Below are positions 14,375-23,923 of a DNA stretch of 64,000 nt, piece after piece. Position 1 is the stretch's first letter. Each line of letters opens with the position of its first letter. The DNA lies in contig JAZOSU010000013.1 of the NCBI GenBank assembly GCA_045657265.1, forward strand, positions 1-64,000, in the 5' to 3' direction. Under the pieces are notes generated by a model, which saw nothing but the letters and a program-made list of their open reading frames with translations, made no database searches and was not told where the DNA came from. The translations under genes and the position numbers were made by a program. This DNA comes from RGIG9041 sp045657265. Its GTDB lineage: Bacteria > Bacillota > Clostridia > Oscillospirales > QAKW01.

Positions 14375-16639
14375 ATGCAACAAATCAGTAATACAGAAAA
14401 AATAAAAGCACAGCTTGATAAAATGAACGATATGCAAAGACTTGCGGTAAATCATACCGAAGGACCGCTTCTCATACTCGCAGGTGCCGGTTCGGGCAAA
14501 ACAACCGTTCTTATCAGCAGAATTGCAAATATACTTTCAAAGGGGCTTTGCTACCCATCAAATATACTTGCCATAACATTTACAAATAAAGCGGCAAAAG
14601 AACTTGTTACAAGAATTGAAAATCTTTTAGGCGAAGACGGAAGCGGAGTATGGGCATCTACCTTCCACAGTTTTTGTTCCAAGGTACTCAGACGTAACAT
14701 TGAAAAAATCGGATATTCCAATGATTTTTCAATTTTTGACACAGACGATTCTTTAAGGGTTATCAAAAACTGTCAGAAAGAGCTGGGCATCGACCCTCAG
14801 ATACTTGCACCAAGAGCTGTACTTAGCAGAATATCCCGTTGCAAAGACATCGAAGTATCACCTGCCTCGTACACTGCTAATTTCGGTAATGATTCATACA
14901 ACAACGATATATGCAACATATATGAAAGATACGAAAAGCAGTTAAAACAGTCAAACGCTCTTGATTTTGACGATATTATTTTAAAAACAGTTCAGCTTTT
15001 TGAAAAATGTCCTGAAGTGCTTGATTTTTATTCATCAAAATTCAAATACATAATGGTAGATGAGTATCAGGATACCAACCCTCTGCAGTACAAACTCATA
15101 TATATGCTTCAGACCGTAAACAAAAATCTATGCGTTGTTGGTGACGACGACCAAAGTATTTACAAATTCCGCGGAGCTACAATTGAAAACATACTTTCAT
15201 TTGAAAAGCATTTTAAAAACGCAACAGTTATCAGGCTCGAACAAAACTACCGTTCATCAGGCAACATACTGAATGCCGCAAACAACGTTATTTCAAACAA
15301 CTCTCAAAGAAAAGGTAAAACTTTATGGACCGCATCGGGAAACGGTGAGCCTATATATGAAAACTGTCTTGATGATGAGTATCAGGAAAGTCTTTTTGTT
15401 GCAGACACTGTTTTGGATTCTGTCGGCACCGAAAATATGCACTACGGTGATTTTGCGGTTTTATACAGAACAAATGCGCAGTCAAACTCTTTGGAGCAGA
15501 TGTTTGTAAAAAGCGGTATTCCATACAAGATAATCGGCGGTATGAAGTTCTATGAAAGAAAAGAAATCAAAGATATCCTTTCATACGTTTATCTTATTCA
15601 CAACACATCAGACGACCTTCGTCTTATGCGAATTATAAACGAGCCAAAAAGAAAAATAGGACAGACAACCGTTGATACTATCCGTGAAATAGCCACAAAA
15701 GACAATTTATCGATGTTTGAAGTGGCGAAAAATGCCGAAATTTACACCGAACTCTCTCGAAACACTGTCAAGCTTAAAACCTTTACAGATTTAATAGAAA
15801 ACATACATACAAACAAAGACAAAATGCCTATATCTGAGATAATAAAAGATATCTCGGTAAAGAGCGGATACATTTCGATGCTTGAAGCAGAGAACACAGA
15901 AGAAGCACGTGACAGAATCAACAACATTGCAGAGCTTGTATCTACGGCAGTTTTATTTGAACAGCAAAGTGAAGAACCTACGCTTGCTGCATTTTTAGAA
16001 GAAATTTCGCTTATGACGGATATTGACAATCTTGAAGACAGTGATGACAGAGTTATAATGATGACTCTTCACAGTGCAAAAGGTCTTGAGTTTGACAATG
16101 TATTTTTAGTTGGTACAGAAGAAGGATTATTTCCCGGTCAGAGATCAATGGAATCCGAATCTGAGCTTGAAGAAGAACGCAGACTTATGTATGTTGGTAT
16201 TACAAGAGCAAGAAAACGCCTTTACATCACACATACTAAACGCAGAACACTTTTTGGCAACACCAAATACAATATGCCCTCAAGATTCTTAAAAGAGATA
16301 CCCTCCGAAATAATAAAATGCCTTTACAACAAAAATAGTTTCCCGCCTATGACCACTGTAATATCAGGATACGGACAACAGATGCCCAAAACATCAGGCG
16401 TACAGGTTAAAAAGATAGATTTAAACAAACCTGCACCACAGATAAGAAAACCTGTTGCAACCAAAACCGTATCAGTTGCTGATTTTGATATAGGCGATAG
16501 AGTAAGTCATAAAACTTTTGGAGAAGGCACTCTTCTTTCAAAAAAGCCTATGGGTGGAGACACATTACTGGAAGTCAACTTTGATAAAGTCGGAACTAAA
16601 AAGATTATGGCTAATTTTGCAAAACTTGAAAAAATATAA
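14375..16639 (+). CDS. pcrA: UvrD/PcrA-type DNA helicase
   Basis: The 754-residue SF1A helicase has the Q-motif (LDKMNDMQRLAVNH), Walker A AGAGSGKTT, Walker B DEYQDTNPLQY, GDDDQSIYKFRGA, QNYRSSGNIL, TLHSAKGLEFDNVF and VGITRARKRLY, with a C-terminal Tudor-like PcrA tail (FDIGDRVSHKTFGEGTLL). It unwinds DNA 3' to 5' in repair, replication restart and plasmid rolling-circle replication. TTGGAGG precedes the ATG. It is apparently monocistronic, preceded by a large hairpin and followed by a MITE-like element. Confidence 0.95.
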   Translation: MQQISNTEKIKAQLDKMNDMQRLAVNHTEGPLLILAGAGSGKTTVLISRIANILSKGLCYPSNILAITFTNKAAKELVTRIENLLGEDGSGVWASTFHSFCSKVLRRNIEKIGYSNDFSIFDTDDSLRVIKNCQKELGIDPQILAPRAVLSRISRCKDIEVSPASYTANFGNDSYNNDICNIYERYEKQLKQSNALDFDDIILKTVQLFEKCPEVLDFYSSKFKYIMVDEYQDTNPLQYKLIYMLQTVNKNLCVVGDDDQSIYKFRGATIENILSFEKHFKNATVIRLEQNYRSSGNILNAANNVISNNSQRKGKTLWTASGNGEPIYENCLDDEYQESLFVADTVLDSVGTENMHYGDFAVLYRTNAQSNSLEQMFVKSGIPYKIIGGMKFYERKEIKDILSYVYLIHNTSDDLRLMRIINEPKRKIGQTTVDTIREIATKDNLSMFEVAKNAEIYTELSRNTVKLKTFTDLIENIHTNKDKMPISEIIKDISVKSGYISMLEAENTEEARDRINNIAELVSTAVLFEQQSEEPTLAAFLEEISLMTDIDNLEDSDDRVIMMTLHSAKGLEFDNVFLVGTEEGLFPGQRSMESESELEEERRLMYVGITRARKRLYITHTKRRTLFGNTKYNMPSRFLKEIPSEIIKCLYNKNSFPPMTTVISGYGQQMPKTSGVQVKKIDLNKPAPQIRKPVATKTVSVADFDIGDRVSHKTFGEGTLLSKKPMGGDTLLEVNFDKVGTKKIMANFAKLEKI

Positions 16640-16663
16640 AAGAAATAATTGAGTCTTTGATAT

Positions 16664-16913
16664 GCACCTCCAAAAGTCAGACACTTTTGCACAAGTTCAG
16701 TAAAAACGGACAATAGAAAAAAAGAGCCCCCTATGGTAGAATAAAAGAAACTACCATAGGGGGATTTTGTATACCAAGAGAATACAACTTAAAACAAAAC
16801 TGACTCCCCTTGAAATGAGAAGTCAGTATGTTTCTTAAAATTTATTTTTAACTACCATAAGGTGCTTTTTTTGTGCTGTCTGCACAAATTGGGGCAGTCC
16901 ATTTTGGAGGTGC
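16664..16913. mobile_element. 250-bp MITE-like element with terminal inverted repeats
   Basis: GCACCTCCAAAA at 16664 is mirrored by TTTTGGAGGTGC ending at 16913. TAT occurs directly outside both ends (16661-16663 and 16914-16916), a 3-bp target duplication. Inside there is no transposase gene, but there is a strong hairpin (CCCCCTATGGTAG at 16727-16739 with CTACCATAGGGGG at 16751-16763) and a second stem around TGACTCCCC / AGTCAG. Size, repeats and duplication fit a non-autonomous element, possibly derived from an IS3-type parent. Confidence 0.7.
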
Positions 16914-17143
16914 TATTTGTTTTTTCATTTTTTATTATTGCCTCTTTTATTTTTTATTTTATTATAGCAAAACACAATAATTCGAGCTTATTTTGATAAT
17001 ATGCATAAGAATTCAAACAAAAACAATCAGATCAAAATAAAACGAAAGGTTTTTATGTTCAGCATCTATCCTCTCAAAGACATTGACGGATTTATTAACG
17101 AATAAACAGGTAAATATATATTTATGTTGATTTTTATATTAAA

Positions 17144-19054
17144 ATGAGAGATAATAAAGAAAAAATCAAAAAAGGTGTAAATACAGTGAACGCTTTTCTT
17201 TCAAAAACAAACACAAAAAAATTAACAGGAAATACGCTTCTGGTTGTGGGAATTTTCGTATATTCTTTCATTCTGGTTGCATTAGGTGAACTTGCGGCAC
17301 ATCACAGTTTGTCACAAATATTTATTTTTTTATCACTGGATAATGTTTTTTTAGCCGTTGCCAACACTTCCCTGCTTATAGGTCTTATAATAACGTTTCT
17401 TACATTTATAACCACAAAACTTTCGATAGGTATTGGCGTTACAAGTGTTGTTACCATAGTTCTTTTTATAGCTGACGGAATGAAAATTCTCTTCAGAAGC
17501 GAACCGCTTTACACATGGGATTTTGCGATTGCCGGAGAGGCAGCAAACGTTCTTGGCAGTGTAGGGCTTAATTTTTCATCCGCTATGATTCTTGGAATAA
17601 TTTTCGTTTTATTTTCTATAGCAGCATCTATTATATTCGACATTAAATTTTCAAAAAAACTGTTGATGAAATACAGATTTCAGATTATTCCGTCTGTTGT
17701 TTGCGTATTACTGTTCGTTATTTGTTGGAACACTTTATTTACAAACAGCTATATGGAAAAGCATAATCTGCACGCTGTTAACTGGGAACAGGTAAGAAGC
17801 TACAAACGAAACGGTCTTATATATTCGATGCTTTCCAACAAAATACTCGCAAAAGTTACAGAACCTGAAAACTATAGCGAAGAAACCATAAACAAAATAA
17901 TTTCAAAAACAACCATAGGTGAAAATGAAACGGTAAAGCCAAACATAATAATATTTATGAGTGAGGCTTATTCCGATATTGAAAATGCAAAAAACGTCAC
18001 ATTTTCAAAAGACATTAATGAGAATTTTGATAAATTATCAAATGATTTTATGAGCGGAAGATGTCTGACAAGACAGTTTGGCGGCGGTACTGCAAATTCT
18101 GAGTTTGAAGTATTAACAGGACTTTCAGCAAGTCTTTTACCGCCCGGAACTATTGCATACACAAGTTACGTAAACAAAAGCACTCCGAATTTTGTTTCTT
18201 ATCTCAACTCTATAGGATATTACACAACTGCATCACATCCATACATCAGAAGTTTTTTCAGTAGAGAATCTGCATATGAAGATATGGGATTTGCCGAGTT
18301 TCACAGCGAAGAAAATTTCGGTGATGCGCAAAGAAAAAGAGCCGAAAACTACATCACAGACGATGCTTTGGTTGACAAGATAATATCGCTTTATGAGCAA
18401 AACAAACAAAGCGGAAAACCGTTTTTCAATCATTCTGTTTCAATGCAAAATCATTCTTCTTACTGGCCTGACGAATTTAAAGGCGAAGATCTGGTAACCG
18501 CTTCAACAAATGCCGACATAACTGATTCAGAACACAAAGCGTTGGAAACATACGCATCAGGCATTGCGCTTTCTGACAAAGCTTTAGGAAAGCTTGTGGA
18601 ATACTTTGAAAAAGTTTCAGAGCCTACCGTTATATTATATTTCGGCGACCATCAGCCTTATCTTTCAGAAGATACTTTTACAATGCTTCAGAAGATAGGA
18701 TATTTATCATCAGACGAGCTTGAAGCAAATTACAAATATTACTCAACACCGTATCTTATCTGGAATAATTTTGACAAAGAAAAACAAAACGAAAAGCAAA
18801 GTATGTCGATGTTTCATCTACTTCCGTATATGACGGACAAGCTTAATATGGTAAGACCCGACTACTATTATTTTATGAATGATTTCTTTTCCGAGTGCAA
18901 AGGGTTTACCGACAGGATGTATCTTGACAGTCAAGGCGCTCCAACAACGACACAGACAGAAGATGCTGTAGTTTTGACAGAAGAATTCAAAATGTTACAG
19001 TATGACATATTACACGGAAACAGATATTGCAAAGAATCCTTTTACAACAAATAA
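17144..19054 (+). CDS. LTA synthase family membrane sulfatase
   Basis: The 636-residue protein has about five N-terminal membrane helices (residues 28-200) and an extracellular sulfatase-like domain. Visible signatures are NIIIFMSEAYSD (metal site), QFGGGTANSEFEVLTG (the nucleophile threonine), FFNHSVSMQNHSSY and YFGDHQPYL. The family transfers glycerol-phosphate or similar groups to polymers at the outer membrane face (LtaS). The start is uncertain: the ATG at 17144 has no ribosome site, while a GTG at 17186 follows AAAGGTG. In either case all membrane helices are kept. Confidence 0.85.
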   Translation: MRDNKEKIKKGVNTVNAFLSKTNTKKLTGNTLLVVGIFVYSFILVALGELAAHHSLSQIFIFLSLDNVFLAVANTSLLIGLIITFLTFITTKLSIGIGVTSVVTIVLFIADGMKILFRSEPLYTWDFAIAGEAANVLGSVGLNFSSAMILGIIFVLFSIAASIIFDIKFSKKLLMKYRFQIIPSVVCVLLFVICWNTLFTNSYMEKHNLHAVNWEQVRSYKRNGLIYSMLSNKILAKVTEPENYSEETINKIISKTTIGENETVKPNIIIFMSEAYSDIENAKNVTFSKDINENFDKLSNDFMSGRCLTRQFGGGTANSEFEVLTGLSASLLPPGTIAYTSYVNKSTPNFVSYLNSIGYYTTASHPYIRSFFSRESAYEDMGFAEFHSEENFGDAQRKRAENYITDDALVDKIISLYEQNKQSGKPFFNHSVSMQNHSSYWPDEFKGEDLVTASTNADITDSEHKALETYASGIALSDKALGKLVEYFEKVSEPTVILYFGDHQPYLSEDTFTMLQKIGYLSSDELEANYKYYSTPYLIWNNFDKEKQNEKQSMSMFHLLPYMTDKLNMVRPDYYYFMNDFFSECKGFTDRMYLDSQGAPTTTQTEDAVVLTEEFKMLQYDILHGNRYCKESFYNK

Positions 19055-19085
19055 AAAACTTCGGGATATTTTCCCGAAGTTTTTT
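19055..19085 (+). terminator. Terminator of the LTA synthase-like gene
   Basis: AAAACTTCGGGA pairs with TCCCGAAGTTTTTT. Confidence 0.85.
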
Positions 19086-19102
19086 ATTTACAACAAACGT
19101 AA

Positions 19103-19130
19103 AAAAGGCAACGCATCAGCGTTGCCTTTT
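19103..19130 (-). terminator. Terminator of rplS
   Basis: AAAAGGCAACGC and GCGTTGCCTTTT pair around ATCA, with a T-run on the minus strand. Confidence 0.85.
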
Positions 19131-19142
19131 AATGAGCATAAA

Positions 19143-19484
19143 TTATACTTTCTGTTTAACTTTAGCAGCTTTACCAACTCTGTCACGGATGTAGTAGAGT
19201 TTAGCACGTCTAACTTTACCTTTACGGATAATTTCAACGTTTTCTACTTTAGGTGAATGAACAAGGAATGTTCTTTCTACACCAACACCGTAAGCAACTC
19301 TTCTTACTTTAAAAGTTTCAGAAATGCCGCCGCCACGTTTTGCGATGATAGTACCTTCAAATGCCTGAATTCTTTCTCTGTTACCTTCAGTAACCTTAAC
19401 GCTTACGCGAACAGTATCACCGATGTTAAGTTCGAATCTGTCAGCTTTGATTTGCTCATCAGTTACAGCTTTCAAATAATCCAT
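19143..19484 (-). CDS. rplS: 50S ribosomal protein L19
   Basis: The 113-residue protein begins MDYLKAVTDEQIK and shows GDTVRVSVKVTEGNRERIQA, FEGTIIAKRGGG and the basic C-terminus VRRAKLYYIRDRVGKAAK of L19, which lies at the 30S-50S interface. I chose the ATG at 19484 with AGGAGG 8 nt upstream; the frame is open 54 nt further but without support. It has a leader of about 100 nt. Confidence 0.95.
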   Translation of the reverse strand: MDYLKAVTDEQIKADRFELNIGDTVRVSVKVTEGNRERIQAFEGTIIAKRGGGISETFKVRRVAYGVGVERTFLVHSPKVENVEIIRKGKVRRAKLYYIRDRVGKAAKVKQKV

Positions 19485-19595
19485 TGTAACTTTTCCTCCT
19501 AAAAATTTAATAAAGGGGATATATCCTTGGGTATTCATACGAGCAAAGGCAGAGGACTACCCATCAGAATTTCTTCCACAATCTTTAGTATAATA
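19485..19595 (-). promoter_or_regulatory. rplS leader region
   Basis: The minus-strand leader contains a stem GGGTA ... TACCC enclosing a pyrimidine/GC-rich loop region and a -10-like TATACT near 19590. Ribosomal protein L19 leaders with autoregulatory structure are known in Firmicutes. Whether this one belongs to that family needs a covariance-model search. Confidence 0.3.
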
Positions 19596-19626
19596 ACATA
19601 TTATTTTCCAATTTGCAATACTTTTT

Positions 19627-20346
19627 TTAATTTTCTATGTTTGCACAAATGATTTCGGGGAAATTATTTATACGCACAGGCAAAAACGCAGGTCCTGCCC
19701 CTGTGGTAGAAATCATAGTACAATGTTTTTCTTTATAAAATCTGTTTGAATATTTAGGCAAAAATCCGCCTTTGGTAGAATAGATTATTCCAAAAAAAGC
19801 AAGTCTTATCATAAGTTTTCCGCCGAAATATCCAAAAGCTAAATCTACGTCATTTTTCAAAATATTCATATCAAACAAAGCAGGAGTTTCGCAAAGGACA
19901 ATTTTAAAATTTTCAAGTTTTGAAAATGCCTCAAGATCATCTCTTGTTTGCTGATTTATTTTGTGAGATAAAGCAAAAACCGAATAATCGTTGTAAATTT
20001 TCATTTTATTGTTATCCAAAGCATCCTCGCTTTGCATATCCGTAAAAGCAAAGTAAACCTTAGAAATATTTTTTAACTTTTCAACGATTTTTTCTGTATC
20101 ACGCAATCCATTTCCCGTAATTATTATAATATCGGGATTACATTTTTCTATTTTACTTATTACACGTCTTACCGTCAAAGGATATTTATTCAGAAAAACA
20201 TCCGCTACATAAACAACACGTTTTACAGACGTTTGTTTTTCGGTATTTATATTAAATTTTCGTACAGCAATAATATTACTTTTAATTACCCAAATGATAA
20301 CACAAAACAATATAAATGCCAAAATAACAAACAATACTTCGGTCAT
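19627..20346 (-). CDS. Membrane-anchored metallophosphoesterase-like protein lacking metal ligands
   Basis: The protein has 239 residues from MTEVLFVILA. An N-terminal membrane helix (2-22) is followed by a domain laid out like YkuE/YaeI phosphoesterases: VVYVADVFLN at 44-53, IIIITGNGLRD at 73-83, FKIVLCETP at 147-155, FGYFGGKLMI at 171-180 and TTGAGP through NNFPEII at the end. The usual ligand motifs (DxH, GD, GNHD, the H of the HxP region, GHxHGGQ) are replaced by DVF, GN, TDMQ, E and FGYFGGK, so catalysis is unlikely. The start was chosen for AAAGG ahead of the ATG. It is divergent from the gene at 20429. Confidence 0.65.
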   Translation of the reverse strand: MTEVLFVILAFILFCVIIWVIKSNIIAVRKFNINTEKQTSVKRVVYVADVFLNKYPLTVRRVISKIEKCNPDIIIITGNGLRDTEKIVEKLKNISKVYFAFTDMQSEDALDNNKMKIYNDYSVFALSHKINQQTRDDLEAFSKLENFKIVLCETPALFDMNILKNDVDLAFGYFGGKLMIRLAFFGIIYSTKGGFLPKYSNRFYKEKHCTMISTTGAGPAFLPVRINNFPEIICANIEN

Positions 20347-20428
20347 ATGTAAACCTTTCTTTAACAAAAGCGAGAATAATTGACAAAATATTACAGTTGA
20401 TATATACTGAAAACGGAGGTGAAACTCT

Positions 20429-20992
20429 GTGACACAAAATAACGTAAAAAAACAAATTTTAATATTCACTATAGGCAGTCTTCTAAATTTGCTTCTTTTC
20501 TGTCTTACAAAATATACAGCTTTTCCGTTCTGGCTTGATTACACAGGCACATTATACATAACCGCATTATGCGGAATTGTTATGGGCAGCGTTTCTTTTT
20601 TAATACACACAGTATTATTGTGGGTACTTATCGACGGAGCAGTTTCACTGCTTCCGGCAATTCCGATTATATTGGTAATGGCAACAATTTATCTGTTTAT
20701 AAAAGACGACAGCAAGAGTGTCATTAAAAACTTTGCTATGGCACTTTGTTCTATAACAATTGCTTTCATATCCAACGTTCTGATTTTTCTGTGTTGCAAA
20801 ACTCCCATTGGCAGATACGAAGTATACAGTGATATTTTCAAATCTTTAACATCTGATTTCGGAAAGTTCTATGCAGCATTCTGCACATCGGCTGCCATAA
20901 CGTTTTCAGAACTATTATTATGTTTTATGATTTTAGCAGTAGCGTCTGTACTGACACCGCGAAGGTCTGACAATTTAACATTCAAAAAATGA
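20429..20992 (+). CDS. Putative membrane protein, ECF-transporter S-component-like
   Basis: The 187-residue protein has about five or six hydrophobic helices. The segment FPFWLDYTGTLYITALCGIVMG resembles the substrate-binding (S) components of energy-coupling-factor transporters, which capture vitamins or metals and share an ATPase module. No other ECF gene is adjacent. The start is GTG with CGGAGGTG 8 nt upstream. The substrate cannot be inferred, and the family call is tentative. Confidence 0.5.
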   Translation: MTQNNVKKQILIFTIGSLLNLLLFCLTKYTAFPFWLDYTGTLYITALCGIVMGSVSFLIHTVLLWVLIDGAVSLLPAIPIILVMATIYLFIKDDSKSVIKNFAMALCSITIAFISNVLIFLCCKTPIGRYEVYSDIFKSLTSDFGKFYAAFCTSAAITFSELLLCFMILAVASVLTPRRSDNLTFKK

Positions 20993-20995
20993 TAC

Positions 20996-21023
20996 AAAGA
21001 CCCAAAAAATTGGGTCTTTTTTT
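20996..21023 (+). terminator. Terminator
   Basis: AAAGACCCAA and TTGGGTCTTTTTTT pair around AAAA. It lies between two convergent genes. Confidence 0.85.
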
Positions 21024-21038
21024 ATACATTTTTTTAGA

Positions 21039-22727
21039 TTACATTTTTTCAGGAGCTTCTATGTTCATAAGACAAAGAGCGTTCTTAATAACTGTTTTTG
21101 CGCAAAGCACAAGAGCAAGTCTTCCCAAAACTACGTTTTCCTGTTCACCTTTTATATGACATGCATTATAAAAACTATGAAAAGCAGATGCTACGTCAAT
21201 AACATATTTGGTTATTTTGGAAGGTTCCATAGCAACTGCAGAAGCTGTTATTTCCTCAGGGAAACGAGCAAGATTCTTAATAAGTTCTTTTTCGGCATCA
21301 GTTTCATATGAATAGTTTGCCAAAGCCGAAACGTCTACACCGTTACATTCAAGATTACGTAAAATCGAGCATATACGCGCATGGGCATACTGAACATAAT
21401 ACATAGGATTCTCACTATCCTGTTTTACAGCAAGTGACAAATCAAAATCCATTACCGATTCACTGCGGTTCATATTAAAGAAGAAACGAGCGGCATCTGC
21501 AGGGATTTCATCAAGAAGATCTGCAAGTGTAATGCTCTTTCCTGTACGTTTTGACATTTTGAAAGGTTTACCGTCACGCATAAGACGAACAAGCTGCATA
21601 AGCACAACGTCAAGTCTGTTTTCTTCAATGCCTAAAGCTTTCATACCCGCTTTATATCTTATCGTATGACCGTGATGATCTGCGCCGAGTACGTTTATAC
21701 AACGTTCAAAATTACGTTCACAGAATTTATTACGATGATATGCAAGGTCTACTGCATAATAGGTATAGAAACCATTGGCTTTGACCATAACTTCGTCTTT
21801 TTCACAACCGTAATCAGTTGCGCGGAACCATTTAGCTCCTTCCGCTTCATAAAGAGCACCGGCTTTTTCCAAAAGGTCAATAGTTTCTTTTACATACCCG
21901 CTCTTATGAAGTGTTGATTCACGGAACCATTTATCATATACGATTTTATATTTTTCAAGGTCGCTTTGCATTCTTGCGATATTCTTTTCAAGTCCGAACG
22001 CAACCATTTCTCCGACAAGAGTTTCTTTATCATCAAAAGAAATATTTCCGCCTTTAAGATCGTAAAATTCTTTTGCAAGAACTTTAATATCATCGCCGTG
22101 ATATCCGTCATCGGGGAATTCCATACTATCCTCACCGTTGACAAGCTGATAAATACGCGCATACAAAGATTCTCCAAAAAGAGAAACCTGATTTCCTGCA
22201 TCGTTTACATAGAATTCTTTTTTAACGTCAGCCCCTGCCCAACTAAGAACAGAAGAAAGGCAATCACCTATTATACCGCCTCTTGCATTACCCATATGCA
22301 TCGGACCTGTGGGGTTTGCAGATACAAATTCAACAAGGACGGTTTGTCCTTTGAAATAGTCAGATTTACCATAGTTTTCGGAAAGGTTGAGAATTGTTTC
22401 TACAACCATAGAATAATACTTATCTGAAAGTTTAAAGTTAATGAAACCGGGACCTGCAACCGAAACGCTTTCAACAAATTCTCCTTTATCAAAGTTATTG
22501 ATAATAGCGTTTGCTATCATTACAGGTGCTTTTTTTAGCATTTTTACATTTTTCATTGCAAAGTTTGCGGAAAATTCACCGTTTGCTGCATCTTTTGGAA
22601 CTTCTACCTCAAAGTCAGCTATTTCCACCAAATCAAGCTGGGCATTTTTCACTGCATTTTCATATGCCTGTTTTACTTTTTGTTTTATTAATGTTTTCAT
22701 ATACACTGCCGGATTATTAACTGCCAT
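21039..22727 (-). CDS. argS: Arginyl-tRNA synthetase
   Basis: The 562-residue class I synthetase has the N-terminal ArgRS additional domain, FVSANPTGPMHMGNARGG (HIGH motif), EFYVNDAGNQ, VLGADHHGH, FKMSKRTGKS (KMSKS loop) and the C-terminal DALR helical bundle (YYVQYAHARI through PEKM). It charges tRNA-Arg; one such tRNA is encoded at 9669. AAGGAG precedes the ATG. It is the last gene of the minus-strand run ddl-murI-DUF1934-argS. Confidence 0.96.
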   Translation of the reverse strand: MAVNNPAVYMKTLIKQKVKQAYENAVKNAQLDLVEIADFEVEVPKDAANGEFSANFAMKNVKMLKKAPVMIANAIINNFDKGEFVESVSVAGPGFINFKLSDKYYSMVVETILNLSENYGKSDYFKGQTVLVEFVSANPTGPMHMGNARGGIIGDCLSSVLSWAGADVKKEFYVNDAGNQVSLFGESLYARIYQLVNGEDSMEFPDDGYHGDDIKVLAKEFYDLKGGNISFDDKETLVGEMVAFGLEKNIARMQSDLEKYKIVYDKWFRESTLHKSGYVKETIDLLEKAGALYEAEGAKWFRATDYGCEKDEVMVKANGFYTYYAVDLAYHRNKFCERNFERCINVLGADHHGHTIRYKAGMKALGIEENRLDVVLMQLVRLMRDGKPFKMSKRTGKSITLADLLDEIPADAARFFFNMNRSESVMDFDLSLAVKQDSENPMYYVQYAHARICSILRNLECNGVDVSALANYSYETDAEKELIKNLARFPEEITASAVAMEPSKITKYVIDVASAFHSFYNACHIKGEQENVVLGRLALVLCAKTVIKNALCLMNIEAPEKM

Positions 22728-22728
22728 T

Positions 22729-23130
22729 TTATATCTCCTTGATAGTTATGTTAATTTTATTTTTTACAGGTTTTGTTTCCCCTATGCTTATAGAATACTC
22801 CAATAAAAGCGTTCCGTTTTGTTCAAGCCTGTCCTCAATCACATCTGTCACAACAGACAAGGGTAAATTCCCCATAGGAGTCATATACGACGAAATATGT
22901 TCTGCGTTTTTTTCAAAAGTCATAACGCTTCCGCTTTTAAAACGTCTAAGGCGTACTGTTGATTTATCACATATAACAGAACACTGCTCAAAACCGTCGT
23001 TATAAATCAGATATTTATTATCGTTTTTTATTTGGTATGTACCTTTATAGCTATGATCTGACACTTCATCTTCCTGAAGCGTTTTCATAAATATCTGCAC
23101 GTTTTTCTTATCAGTATTTTTCAATGTCAA
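22729..23130 (-). CDS. DUF1934 beta-barrel protein (YwiB-like)
   Basis: The 133-residue protein has the DUF1934 pattern: GTYQIKNDNKYLIYNDG, VRLRRFKSGSVMTFEKN, and PMGNLPLSVVTDVIEDRL. Family members are small calycin-like barrels often encoded next to argS, as here (the argS start follows 1 nt after this stop). The likely start is TTG at 23130 with GGAGAGG 9 nt upstream, overlapping the 3' end of murI by 20 nt; an ATG at 23088 is the alternative. Function is unknown. Confidence 0.75.
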   Translation of the reverse strand: MTLKNTDKKNVQIFMKTLQEDEVSDHSYKGTYQIKNDNKYLIYNDGFEQCSVICDKSTVRLRRFKSGSVMTFEKNAEHISSYMTPMGNLPLSVVTDVIEDRLEQNGTLLLEYSISIGETKPVKNKINITIKEI

Positions 23131-23923
23131 TTTTACTTACCTCTCCGTCAATAGAACGGCGCATAAACAAACTGCCTAAAGTTTCAAAACCCTCTACGCT
23201 GTCTGAAACATAATATCTCTGACTTCCCTGCTTATTTTCAGAAAGCATATCATTTTTTTCAAGATATTCGCGAACTGATTTTGCCGCTTCTTTGCCTGAA
23301 TTAACAAGCACAACGTCATCACCTACATAGTCCCCTATAGTTTTTGCAATTATGGGATAATGGGTACAACCCAAAATAACCGTATCAGCTCCGAAGTCTT
23401 TTATTTCAGAAAGATAATACTTAACCGTTTCTTTTGCAATAATATCCTCACTGTCAATATGTCCGTTCTCAACAAGCGGAACAAAAAGCGGACAAGCAAC
23501 ACTGAGCGTTTCACACTCAGGCGCAAGTTGTTTGATTTTTTGTTCATATGCTTTTGATTTTATTGTAGCAGGAGTTCCTATGATCCCTATTTTTTTATTT
23601 TTAGTAGCTGAAATTGCCGCATTTACCGTGCTGTTTATAACACCGATAACCGGAAAAGGATATTCACTTTTTATCTCGTCAATAGCAACTGAAGATGCAG
23701 TTCCGCAGGCTACCAATGCCGCTTTTATGCCAAATGTACTCAGAAAATTCAAATCCTGTTTTGCATATCGGATAATAGTATCGCGGCTTTTAGCGCCATA
23801 TGGCACTCTTGATGTATCTCCGAAATAAATTATATCTTCTTCGGGAAGTATTTTTATCAATTCTTTGACTGCCGTGAGACCGCCCAAACCGCTGTCAAAT
23901 ATCCCTATTGCTCCTTTGTTCAT
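23111..23923 (-). CDS. murI: Glutamate racemase
   Basis: The 270-residue protein shows IGIFDSGLGGLTAVKEL, YFGDTSRVPYG, the first catalytic cysteine in ACGTAS and the second in LGCTHYP. It makes D-glutamate for peptidoglycan. It overlaps ddl by 4 nt (ATGA), placing two D-amino-acid steps of cell-wall synthesis under coupled translation. Confidence 0.95.
   Translation of the reverse strand: MNKGAIGIFDSGLGGLTAVKELIKILPEEDIIYFGDTSRVPYGAKSRDTIIRYAKQDLNFLSTFGIKAALVACGTASSVAIDEIKSEYPFPVIGVINSTVNAAISATKNKKIGIIGTPATIKSKAYEQKIKQLAPECETLSVACPLFVPLVENGHIDSEDIIAKETVKYYLSEIKDFGADTVILGCTHYPIIAKTIGDYVGDDVVLVNSGKEAAKSVREYLEKNDMLSENKQGSQRYYVSDSVEGFETLGSLFMRRSIDGEVSKIDIEKY

Noticed and set aside
17055..17105. 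A 16-codon frame MFSIYPLKDIDGFINE with GAAAGG upstream
   Set aside because: Too short to support without transcript or conservation data; possibly a leader peptide or the end of a lost gene.
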